14,397 nucleotides of DNA from Lachnospiraceae bacterium UBA4711 (GTDB taxonomy: Bacteria; Bacillota; Clostridia; Lachnospirales; Lachnospiraceae). The translations under genes were made by a program, and so were the position numbers. Where the stretch lies: the NCBI GenBank assembly GCA_002404515.1, contig DHJV01000050.1, positions 1 through 14,397 of the forward strand, read 5' to 3'. How positions within the stretch are numbered: position 1 is the stretch's first letter; each line of letters opens with the position of its first letter. This document shows, one piece after another, positions 8,014 to 14,318 of this stretch. Under the pieces are notes generated by a model, which was given only the letters and a program-made list of their open reading frames with translations, was not told where the DNA came from and did not search any database.

Positions 8014-8490
8014 CTACCGGTTATGCCGCACACACGCGACAATACTCCATATAATAATTCCAAATAAAACTGCCATGAATATAAAGGTTGCTGCAAGCAT
8101 GCCATCCATCTTCTGCATATAAGCGGTAATCGTACAATACAGTGTAAATACGCCAAAGATAAACTCCATCCACACCATCATCCAGACAACGTCTCTATAC
8201 ACACGCACCGCATGTTCCGGTTTTACTTTCACAGGCATGCTCCACAGATTGGGTGGCATAAAATGTAAAACCAGACTGCTGATGCCACAGCAGACAAGCA
8301 TGATGATTGGCAAAAACAAGAAGGAATACGGAGATCCATATCCATCTGCATTTCCAGCCGCGTCAAAATGTGTTGCCACTTCCTTCGGCAGCTTTGCAGA
8401 CCATATAATCCCGATCACAATCGATGCCCACATCAGAACATAGGATACTATCTCCACGATTATATGTTTCTTCGTAATATAACTTTTCAT
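8014..8490 (-). CDS. DUF1648 (SdpI N-terminus-like) membrane protein
   Basis: A 158-aa protein with four predicted membrane helices (about residues 10-30, 55-77, 101-122 and 131-153). It contains LPKEVATHFDAAGNADGYGS (34-53), the hallmark of DUF1648 proteins: Leu-Pro, then His-Phe-Asp, then Gly-x-x-Asp-Gly-Tyr-Gly. That domain also forms the N-terminal part of SdpI immunity proteins, but the C-terminal SdpI portion is not evident here, so an immunity function should not be assumed. GGAGGG lies about 10 nt upstream of the ATG. Upstream lies copy A of the 43-bp repeat (8509-8551), 62 nt separating it from the ribbon-helix-helix gene. Confidence 0.85.
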   Translation of the reverse strand: MKSYITKKHIIVEIVSYVLMWASIVIGIIWSAKLPKEVATHFDAAGNADGYGSPYSFLFLPIIMLVCCGISSLVLHFMPPNLWSMPVKVKPEHAVRVYRDVVWMMVWMEFIFGVFTLYCTITAYMQKMDGMLAATFIFMAVLFGIIIWSIVACVRHNR

Positions 8491-8508
8491 ATCTCATCAC
8501 CCTCCATA

Positions 8509-8551
8509 TTGGGGACGTTGTTTTTGTCCCGAGGAGTGTCCCCTGTCTCAT
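8509..8551 (+). repeat. 43-bp direct repeat, copy A
   Basis: This stretch from TTGGGGACG to GTCTCAT matches 9895-9937 at 40 of 43 positions in the same orientation. Each copy begins with GGGGAC and ends near GTCCCC, and holds an internal GTCCC (GTCCT in copy B), so alternative hairpins are possible. It begins 2 bases beyond the stop codon of the ribbon-helix-helix gene. The look is that of a small dispersed intergenic repeat (REP- or MITE-like). No T tract follows on either strand, so it is not a classical terminator. Confidence 0.75.
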
Positions 8552-8552
8552 A

Positions 8553-8750
8553 TCATTTGATATCCAGTTCCGGTGGAACATCAATCTCCTCAGAGACATA
8601 TTTTCCATCTTTCTTCCGTTGTCTCACGCACTCGGATAGGAGATATTCAATCTGTCCGTTGACGGATCGAAAGTCATCTTCTGCCCATGCGGCAATATCG
8701 GCATACAGTTTTTCCGATAAGCGGAGCGGAATCTGTTTTTTCGCTGCCAT
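8553..8750 (-). CDS. Arc-type ribbon-helix-helix DNA-binding protein
   Basis: A 65-aa protein with a short basic beta strand KKQIPLRL (4-11), helix A (about 12-25, ending in IAAWAEDD) and helix B starting RSVNGQIEYLL (28-38). This is the ribbon-helix-helix layout of Arc/MetJ-type repressors, where the strand pair of a dimer reads the major groove. The acidic C-terminal tail (SEEIDVPPELDIK) is extra. The ATG at 8750 directly abuts the TAA stop of the SPFH gene (8751-8753), with AGGAAG inside the end of that gene, so translation is probably coupled. It is the natural candidate to bind the 20-bp palindrome at the operon promoter (inference). Confidence 0.88.
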   Translation of the reverse strand: MAAKKQIPLRLSEKLYADIAAWAEDDFRSVNGQIEYLLSECVRQRKKDGKYVSEEIDVPPELDIK

Positions 8751-9788
8751 TTAGTATAAGCTTCCTGAGTTCACGATCGGCTGCGCATCATGGTTGCCGC
8801 ACAAAACTACCAGGAGATTTGAAACCATAGCTGCCTTTCGCTCCTCATCCAAGTCAACGACCTGTTTTTTATTTAATTCTTCTAACGCCATTTCTACCAT
8901 TCCAACCGCTCCATCTACGATCATCTTTCTGGCATCTATAATAGCAGATGCCTGCTGCCGCTGCAACATCACAGATGCAATTTCCGGTGCATATGCAAGA
9001 TATGTAATTCTTGCTTCCACAATTTCAAGTCCTGCCTCATTGACCTTGCTCTGGATCTCGTCACGGATTCTGGATGCTACAACCTCGGCAGAGCCACGCA
9101 GACTTCCTTCATCGGCTACACCGTCACCGGTTGTGTCGACATTCGGTGCGACATCATATGGATAGACACGCACGATATTACGAAGAGCACTGTCACACTG
9201 TAAGGACAGATATTCCTTATAGTTATCGACATTGAAAACCGCCTTTGCTGTATCCATTACACGCCAGATAACAGCAATTCCGATTTCAACCGGGTTACCA
9301 AGGCAATCGTTGATCTTCTGTCTTCCATTACTCAGTGTCATTGCTTTTAACGAAATCTTCTTTCCGGATGCAGAACCATCGACCGATACAGATGTGCCAT
9401 CCGCAGAGATAGAAAATGCACTCTTTGCTGCTGTCTGCTGGATATCACCGCTCTGTGCAAGCTTCGTTGTTGCTGCCGGATTGATGGCTGTACAGAATGG
9501 ATTCACAAAGTAAAAACCTGCCTCGCGGATCGTACCGACATACTTACCGAACAATGTCAGAACCAACGCTTCCTGTGGCTTCAGTACGCGAAGTCCGATC
9601 AGTGGGAACCATCCAAGTGATAACACGACGATAGAGACAATCATGAGTACCAGATAGCCTGCTTCTGCGGAATCCTCATACTTCACCGCTCCGAACACGG
9701 TACCCGCAATCGCAATCAGATAAACGAATACAACCGTCAGCAACACTGCCATACCTTTTCGCTTCGTTGTATAAATTTTTTCTTCCAT
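8751..9788 (-). CDS. SPFH/band-7 domain membrane protein
   Basis: A 345-aa protein starting at 9788 with GGGAGGA 7 nt upstream; the longer frame begins with TTG. Seen: two membrane helices (about residues 13-34 and 44-66), then an SPFH (stomatin/prohibitin/flotillin/HflK) domain beginning LRVLKPQEALVLTLFGKYVG (66-85). It continues through GLEIVEARITYLAYAPEI (253-270) into a helical region ending DARKMIVDGAVGMVEMALEEL. A Ser/Gly-rich insert (about 122-145) interrupts the domain. The C-terminus AQPIVNSGSLY looks like a distinct peptide tail. Such proteins scaffold membrane microdomains and oligomerise; the specific role here is not known. It is first in a two-gene operon with the ribbon-helix-helix gene. 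Confidence 0.9.
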   Translation of the reverse strand: MEEKIYTTKRKGMAVLLTVVFVYLIAIAGTVFGAVKYEDSAEAGYLVLMIVSIVVLSLGWFPLIGLRVLKPQEALVLTLFGKYVGTIREAGFYFVNPFCTAINPAATTKLAQSGDIQQTAAKSAFSISADGTSVSVDGSASGKKISLKAMTLSNGRQKINDCLGNPVEIGIAVIWRVMDTAKAVFNVDNYKEYLSLQCDSALRNIVRVYPYDVAPNVDTTGDGVADEGSLRGSAEVVASRIRDEIQSKVNEAGLEIVEARITYLAYAPEIASVMLQRQQASAIIDARKMIVDGAVGMVEMALEELNKKQVVDLDEERKAAMVSNLLVVLCGNHDAQPIVNSGSLY

Positions 9789-9820
9789 AATCAATTCCTC
9801 CCTTTGAATCAATCCATGTT

Positions 9821-9840
9821 TTATTTTGATATCAAAATAA
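9821..9840. promoter_or_regulatory. Perfect 20-bp palindrome overlapping the SPFH promoter (candidate operator)
   Basis: The 20 bases are exactly self-complementary, centred on GATATC. They overlap the -10 element (9837-9842) and the expected start point of the SPFH operon. A second ATATCA half-site lies 11 bp away (9840-9845, versus 9829-9834), one helical turn apart. This is what an operator for a dimeric ribbon-helix-helix repressor would look like. The encoded protein of the same operon is the obvious candidate (inference). Confidence 0.65.
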
Positions 9841-9865
9841 TATCACTTTGATTTTTTGTTGTCAA
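9837..9865 (-). promoter_or_regulatory. Promoter of the SPFH/ribbon-helix-helix operon
   Basis: On the minus strand a consensus TTGACA (9860-9865) is followed by a 17-nt spacer and TATTAT (9837-9842). TGA just upstream of the -10 makes it extended. This is the best promoter in the window. It starts only about 2 bases beyond the T run of the upstream terminator. Confidence 0.85.
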
Positions 9866-9866
9866 G

Positions 9867-9893
9867 AAAAAACCGGTACATCTCTGCACCGGT
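9867..9893 (-). terminator. Intrinsic terminator of the mannan/truA operon
   Basis: A 9-bp stem (9872-9880 with 9885-9893, one G-U pair) is closed by a GAGA tetraloop. On the minus strand it is followed by six T residues (9867-9872). It lies about 65 bases beyond the stop of the 75-aa gene and immediately after copy B of the 43-bp repeat. Confidence 0.9.
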
Positions 9894-9894
9894 C

Positions 9895-9937
9895 TTGGGG
9901 ACGTTGTTTTCGTCCTGAAGAGTGTCCCCTGTCTCAT
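9895..9937 (+). repeat. 43-bp direct repeat, copy B
   Basis: Same orientation as copy A (8509-8551), with three substitutions. One changes the inner GTCCC to GTCCT, which keeps pairing with GGGGAC through a G-U pair. It sits between the stop of the 75-aa gene and the terminator. Together the two copies bracket the SPFH/ribbon-helix-helix operon. Confidence 0.75.
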
Positions 9938-9957
9938 CTGTTATATATAGATTCTCT

Positions 9958-10185
9958 CTACATCGGGCATCGGCTCCGCTGTGGCATATCCCCGCCCTTT
10001 ACATAACGGGCGTTAAATTCCATATTAATCTCGCGCAGCTCCTTCTTCCCATCGATGTAATCCTGATACATCTCCGCTAAGCCACTCATACAGCCATCAC
10101 AGGCTGCCTCAATATTTCCAAGCGATTCTGCTACAATCTGCGTGCGCTCTTCCTTTGTTGTATCCTTAATCAAATAACCTGACAT
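9958..10185 (-). CDS. Conserved-looking 75-aa protein of unknown function
   Basis: I do not recognise this protein's function. It begins MSGYLIKDTTKEER, is helical and acidic in the middle, and carries a CDGC motif (Cys29, Cys32) plus a late cysteine (Cys73). This allows metal or disulfide chemistry but does not prove it. No signal peptide or membrane segment is visible. GGAAGG lies 7 nt before the ATG. It starts 24 nt after the truA stop and precedes the operon terminator, so it is the last gene of the mannan/truA unit. Confidence 0.75.
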   Translation of the reverse strand: MSGYLIKDTTKEERTQIVAESLGNIEAACDGCMSGLAEMYQDYIDGKKELREINMEFNARYVKGGDMPQRSRCPM

Positions 10186-10209
10186 CTTGTATCCTTCCTT
10201 TCGTTTTCC

Positions 10210-10968
10210 TCAATATTCCACTTCCAGAAGTGTAAGTCCATGTGGCGGTGCCGTCGGTCCTGCCATCTGCCGGTCACAAGCAGCAAGTATCGCCTCCATA
10301 TCTTCTGCCTTTTTGCGTCCATAACCAACCTCTAACAGCGTCCCCGTCAATATCCGAACCATATTCTGTAAGAAACCATTTCCATGAAATGTCATCCGCA
10401 GATACCCATTCTCTTCTGCAATCACAATATCATAGATTGTCCGCACCGTGGATTTCTTCATCTTATTATTCCCACAGAAGCTCTTAAAATCATGCGTACC
10501 AATCAGATAGCCTGCTGCCTTTTGCATCGCTTCTATATCAGGCATCCGGTCAGATGCCCCGTTCGTAACCCTTTCCGGCAACACCCATGTATACATCCGG
10601 TCAAATACCGGCTTTTCGTCTCCGATATAGCAGGTATACTGATATACCTTTCCTTTCGCATTGAGTCTTGCATGAAACCTCTCAGGTGCCACCACAACAT
10701 CCCTGACACAGATATCATCCGGCAAATAATGATTCGCATATGCCTTGATCTCGTCCGGCGTAAGCGCAGTATCCAAGAACCCACTTGCAACCATGCCCCT
10801 TGCATGCACGCCCGCATCGGTTCTTCCTGCTCCATGAATCTTCACATTCTGATCTGTCATCCTTGCGAAGACCGCTTCCAGCTTTCCTTCGATCGTATCC
10901 ACTTCTTTTTTACTTTCCCAGCCATGATAACGCGTGCCATCATAGCTGATCGTCATTCTATAATTCAT
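10210..10968 (-). CDS. truA: tRNA pseudouridine synthase A
   Basis: Isomerises uridines 38-40 in the anticodon arm of many tRNAs. The 252-aa protein has the usual length. It contains the catalytic motif GAGRTDAGVHA (residues 46-56) with nucleophile Asp51. It also has the N-terminal YRMTISYDGTRYHGW strand (3-17), the RFHARLNAKGKVYQY region and the C-terminal FHGNGFLQNMVRILTGTLLEVG (about 204-225) seen across TruA. Its ATG overlaps the end of the kinase gene by 11 bp (10958-10968), so translation is likely coupled. Having a tRNA modification gene inside a sugar-use transcript is odd. It probably means truA is fed by readthrough from, or has an unseen promoter within, the kinase gene. Confidence 0.96.
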   Translation of the reverse strand: MNYRMTISYDGTRYHGWESKKEVDTIEGKLEAVFARMTDQNVKIHGAGRTDAGVHARGMVASGFLDTALTPDEIKAYANHYLPDDICVRDVVVAPERFHARLNAKGKVYQYTCYIGDEKPVFDRMYTWVLPERVTNGASDRMPDIEAMQKAAGYLIGTHDFKSFCGNNKMKKSTVRTIYDIVIAEENGYLRMTFHGNGFLQNMVRILTGTLLEVGYGRKKAEDMEAILAACDRQMAGPTAPPHGLTLLEVEY

Positions 10969-11914
10969 CGGTTCCTATCTCATCCTTTGTCGGCATTACC
11001 TTCAACGCACCTTTTCTCGTTGTGATGATCGAAGCTGCTATAGACGCAAATTTCTGCATCCGCCTCAGATCATCTTCTGTAAGATTGTCAATCCCATGTT
11101 CTAATACATAATTAAGCATACATCCCATGAAGGTATCTCCCGCCCCTGTTGTTTCAATCGTATCCGGACGCAGCACTGCATCACAGGCAGCCTGCATATT
11201 CCCATAAATCGCAACACTTCCATGTTTCCCGCAAGTCACACACATCAGTTTCGGCTGATACATCTTCAGAAATACGGAAATTGCCTCTTCCACTGTATCT
11301 TTTCCTGTGATAAATGTAATCTCATCATCGGAGATTTTCAAGATATCACAAACCGAACATCCATATCGAATCATTTCCTTTGCTGTTTCTTCCGTCTTCC
11401 ACAAAAGCGGTCTGTAATTGGGATCAAAGGAAATTAACAAGTCATGCTCCTTCGCGTATTCCACCGCTTTTTTTGTTGCAGCCCGCACTCCTTCATGTGT
11501 CATCGACAAGGTTCCAAAATGAAAGATCTCCGCGTCAGCGATCTGACTGTAATCAATTTCTGATGCCGATAACATCATATCAGCCCCCGGCTCGCGATAG
11601 AAAGAAAAACTACGGTCTCCATCTGCTGCCGTATGCACAAATGCGAGCGTCGTTGGAACGGCTGCATCCTGTATCAGATTTGTCACATCAATTCCCGCTT
11701 CATATACCGTATCTTTTAAAAAGTCACCAAACGCATCTTTTCCAACCTTACCGATAAATGCCGTTTTCTTTCCCAGATTTTGCAGCATCGCCAGTACATT
11801 ACATGGCGCGCCACCCGGATTTGCTTCCAGAATTGGATTTCCATTTGTACTGAATCCATTTTCTGTGAAATCAATCAATAATTCTCCCAATGCAATAACA
11901 TCTAATTTTTTCAT
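10958..11914 (-). CDS. PfkB-family carbohydrate kinase, probable fructokinase
   Basis: A 318-aa ribokinase-fold sugar kinase. The start at 11914 has GGAGG 6 nt upstream and forms an ATGA overlap with the stop of the isomerase gene (11911-11914). Seen: the N-terminal ALGELLIDFT, PGGAPCNVLAMLQNLG (33-48) and GKVGKDAFGDFL (55-66). The C-terminal PfkB signature DTIETTGAGDTFMG (251-264) holds the catalytic base Asp260, and GALKVMPT follows near the end. The pattern is closest to bacterial fructokinases, which make fructose 6-phosphate using ATP. Directly after an aldose-ketose isomerase, this would phosphorylate the fructose made from mannose. Substrate choice within PfkB cannot be proved from motifs alone. 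Confidence 0.9.
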   Translation of the reverse strand: MKKLDVIALGELLIDFTENGFSTNGNPILEANPGGAPCNVLAMLQNLGKKTAFIGKVGKDAFGDFLKDTVYEAGIDVTNLIQDAAVPTTLAFVHTAADGDRSFSFYREPGADMMLSASEIDYSQIADAEIFHFGTLSMTHEGVRAATKKAVEYAKEHDLLISFDPNYRPLLWKTEETAKEMIRYGCSVCDILKISDDEITFITGKDTVEEAISVFLKMYQPKLMCVTCGKHGSVAIYGNMQAACDAVLRPDTIETTGAGDTFMGCMLNYVLEHGIDNLTEDDLRRMQKFASIAASIITTRKGALKVMPTKDEIGTDEL

Positions 11915-13155
11915 GCCACTCCTCCATCTTTTTTCGCTTTTACGGCGCATGCAATCGACAAATCTACGCGGTTATATGGAATCAGAGTTGCCTGAAATGC
12001 ATGATATAAATCTGACTTCCCCGGCCATACCGTAGATAACAGCTGATTGTTCTCATCAAGCTGGTGGAACCACGAACCACATGTATGATCGAGTACCTTC
12101 TCATCCAGATACTTCATAAACTCCGCATACCAGTCCGCATATTTTTGTTTTCCCGTAATACGATACAGCACTGCAGAAGAATTAATTGCCTCTGCCAGTG
12201 TCCAATGCATCCGGTCATATACCACCGGCTTTCCTTCCCAGTCAGTCGTATAAACAATTCCCGGTGCGCCATCTACATTCCATGCATCGCTGACTGCTCT
12301 TATAAATAACTGTTCCGCAGCTTCAATAAACGGAGCTTTTTTCTCCTCATCCTGATACGTTGACACTGCCCACTGTGCTATCAGTCTTGCCCACTCTATT
12401 CCATGTCCTGGTGTTGCTCCATATGGTTTGAACTGATCTGCCGGATGATCCTTATTACATTCAAGATCTGCAATCCAGTCACTTGTAAAATGCTCCGGAA
12501 TCCTCCAGTTATTTTCACCCGCCCAGCCAATTACATGCTGGATAATCCGCCCTGCACGGATTCGGTAGATCTGATTTCCTGTCACATCTGCTGCCGCAAG
12601 AAATGCTTCCACAGTATGCATATTTGCATTGATTCCTCTATAAGAATCCAGCTTTGTAAATTCTGTGTTCCATGTATCACAGGAAAGTCCTTTCTCTTCA
12701 TTCCAAAATCGAAGATCATAGACATCTAAAGCATCCCGGAGCAGTTTTTCTGCTCCAGGTACATCTGCCAGAATTGCAGACGATGCTGCCAATATCACAA
12801 ATGCATGCGCATAGCATTGTTTATTTGGAAGCCTTTTCCCATCTCTGGTAATCCCACTATACCATCCTCCAAACTCTTTGTCACGCAATTCACCTGTAAG
12901 ACCTTTCATAGCCGCCTGTACCAATTTCTGACCATCCGGGTACCCAAGCATGTATCCAATGCTATACACATGTGCCATACGACAAGTAATCCATGTCTCC
13001 CGTGGGCGGTCTACCCAAGGTGTACCGTCATCTCCAAGGTAATACGCACTTCCCTCTGGCGATGCAAACCGCTTTCCAAATTCCAGCAGGCTCTGTGTCA
13101 TCCCTGCCATAAACCTTTTATTTTCTTGTGTATCAATTCTGTATTTTGCATCCAT
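11911..13155 (-). CDS. AGE-family aldose-ketose isomerase, YihS-like, probable D-mannose isomerase
   Basis: A 414-aa cytosolic (alpha/alpha)6-barrel enzyme. Start chosen at 13155 because GGAGG is then 8 nt upstream; ATG at 13161 is only 2 nt from it and the frame at 13170 begins GTG. From memory of E. coli YihS the alignment is strong along the whole length. It includes WITCRMAHVYS (Arg59), RGINANMHTVEAF (His180), TPGHGIEW (His251, Glu254) and SDLYHAFQA (His385), matching the active-site Arg, His, His/Glu and His. YihS interconverts mannose, fructose and glucose, or sulfoquinovose and sulfofructose. The position before the final catalytic His that is Gln in YihS (GKQDIYH) is Ser here. That and the GH26/kinase neighbours favour mannose over sulfoquinovose (inference). 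There is a 33-nt gap after the GH26 stop. Confidence 0.88.
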   Translation of the reverse strand: MDAKYRIDTQENKRFMAGMTQSLLEFGKRFASPEGSAYYLGDDGTPWVDRPRETWITCRMAHVYSIGYMLGYPDGQKLVQAAMKGLTGELRDKEFGGWYSGITRDGKRLPNKQCYAHAFVILAASSAILADVPGAEKLLRDALDVYDLRFWNEEKGLSCDTWNTEFTKLDSYRGINANMHTVEAFLAAADVTGNQIYRIRAGRIIQHVIGWAGENNWRIPEHFTSDWIADLECNKDHPADQFKPYGATPGHGIEWARLIAQWAVSTYQDEEKKAPFIEAAEQLFIRAVSDAWNVDGAPGIVYTTDWEGKPVVYDRMHWTLAEAINSSAVLYRITGKQKYADWYAEFMKYLDEKVLDHTCGSWFHQLDENNQLLSTVWPGKSDLYHAFQATLIPYNRVDLSIACAVKAKKDGGVA

Positions 13156-13188
13156 TCCCATGCCCTCCACTTTACATTTTCTTCATCA

Positions 13189-14133
13189 TTATTGCTCATA
13201 TTTCAGAGAATAATCACTCTTATACATGTTGCTCAGACTTATTTTACTGTTATACTGCTCTCCAATACAAAACTCTTTTGACCATGTCATATAATAAGCC
13301 CATGGAACATGTGACTGTTCCACAAGTGCAATGTCCGGAATATATCCCACTTCCGCAAGAGCCGCAACCTTATTTGAAGACGTTTGTTTAACCAGATTCT
13401 TATATTCCTTATAATAATCTGTCTTCTCATAATTTTCCAGATAAATATCAACAGACACCACATCTACGTATTCATCCCCCGGATAGGCTTCTTTTATCGG
13501 ACAATTCCATACCCATAGCAGATTGTCCAGATGCAGCACATTTGTATAATATTCATACATCAAGCAGTATAGTTTGGAAGCAGCAACGGGGCCCTTTGCC
13601 CCCCACCAGAACCAATCGCCATATGCCTCATGAAATGGACGCCACAGCACCGGCACATCTGCCTCTTGGAATTTCCGCAATTCTTTTGCAATCACGTCCA
13701 TATCCCGGTAGAAAGCTTCTCGCTCCGGCGTGTTATTCTTTAAGATCTTCTCTGCGTCAAAATCCGTATTTTTTGCATAAAAGCTTTTGTCCCGTCCTCC
13801 CAGAGGAGAAAACCAATGAAACGAAAGTGTCACAATTCCTTTTTTCTTCTTTGCCCATTCCAGTGCCGTCTCAACAGTTCCACGATTTTCATAAACCTCT
13901 GTCAGACATTCTTTATCTGCATCCTCATAATTAATATTCGGCGAATAGGATAAAAGTTCAAAGCCCCGAAGCAAAGGTTCCTTTCCCGTAACTTCGCGGA
14001 TATAATCAATTTCTTCCATCGGATTTGTCTGCGTGTGCTGTCCGGTTATTATTTTCCTGCCTGCGGTTTCTTCCAGAAAATTCAACAGTTTCTTTGCCGC
14101 CTGTGTTGCATTTTTGTTTGCTGTCTTCTGCAT
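13189..14133 (-). CDS. GH26 beta-mannanase-like glycoside hydrolase, intracellular
   Basis: A 314-aa enzyme starting at 14133 (GGAG 6 nt upstream); the longer frame from 14157 lacks a ribosome binding site. Seen: a conserved N-terminal segment ITGQHTQTNP (about 29-38), LSFHWFSPLGG (103-113), and VLWRPFHEAYGDWFWWG (about 162-178). The last carries the GH26 acid/base Glu169. AALAEVGYIP (257-266) carries nucleophile Glu261. These two motifs are the family hallmarks. GH26 enzymes cleave beta-1,4-mannan, galacto/glucomannan oligosaccharides or mannobiose. There is no signal peptide, so it should act in the cytosol on imported oligosaccharides. It is the first gene of the operon; no transporter is in the window. 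Confidence 0.92.
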   Translation of the reverse strand: MQKTANKNATQAAKKLLNFLEETAGRKIITGQHTQTNPMEEIDYIREVTGKEPLLRGFELLSYSPNINYEDADKECLTEVYENRGTVETALEWAKKKKGIVTLSFHWFSPLGGRDKSFYAKNTDFDAEKILKNNTPEREAFYRDMDVIAKELRKFQEADVPVLWRPFHEAYGDWFWWGAKGPVAASKLYCLMYEYYTNVLHLDNLLWVWNCPIKEAYPGDEYVDVVSVDIYLENYEKTDYYKEYKNLVKQTSSNKVAALAEVGYIPDIALVEQSHVPWAYYMTWSKEFCIGEQYNSKISLSNMYKSDYSLKYEQ

Positions 14134-14318
14134 AATAAACTCCTTTCCTAATTGCATGAAAGTCTTCGAATCATTTCAATACACATTCTTCCGTTTTACT
14201 TTAAGCCAAATGTTAATGGTATAATATGAATTGAATATCTAAAAATTGTATAAATCTATTATTTCTGCTTGACAGAGAATTATTGATTGCTAAAATGATT
14301 TTGGGAGGTGTTTGATGC
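14134..14318. promoter_or_regulatory. Divergent control region between the mannan operon and the plus-strand gene
   Basis: AT-rich. On the plus strand TATAAT (14220-14225) with TGG just before it forms a perfect extended -10 without a good -35. A second plus promoter has TTGACA (14269-14274), a 16-nt spacer and TAAAAT (14291-14296). On the minus strand an ATATTATACC element overlaps the same spot as the first plus -10, but no good -35 is seen. This would suit an activator-dependent promoter for the mannan operon (inference). Confidence 0.5.
14157..14178. promoter_or_regulatory. Interrupted 22-bp inverted repeat upstream of the mannan operon
   Basis: TGAAA, three bases, TTCGAA, three bases, TTTCA: 16 of 22 positions are self-complementary. 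It lies 24-45 bases upstream of the GH26 start codon, within or just before the leader. It resembles an operator for a dimeric regulator but matches no consensus I can name with certainty. Confidence 0.4.

Noticed and set aside
8014..8490. DUF1648 protein as an SdpI immunity protein with a linked SdpC-type toxin
   Set aside because: The C-terminal SdpI region is not evident and there is no small secreted toxin gene nearby.
8509..9937. The two 43-bp repeats as part of a CRISPR array
   Set aside because: Only two copies, about 1.4 kb apart, with genes between them and no spacer pattern.
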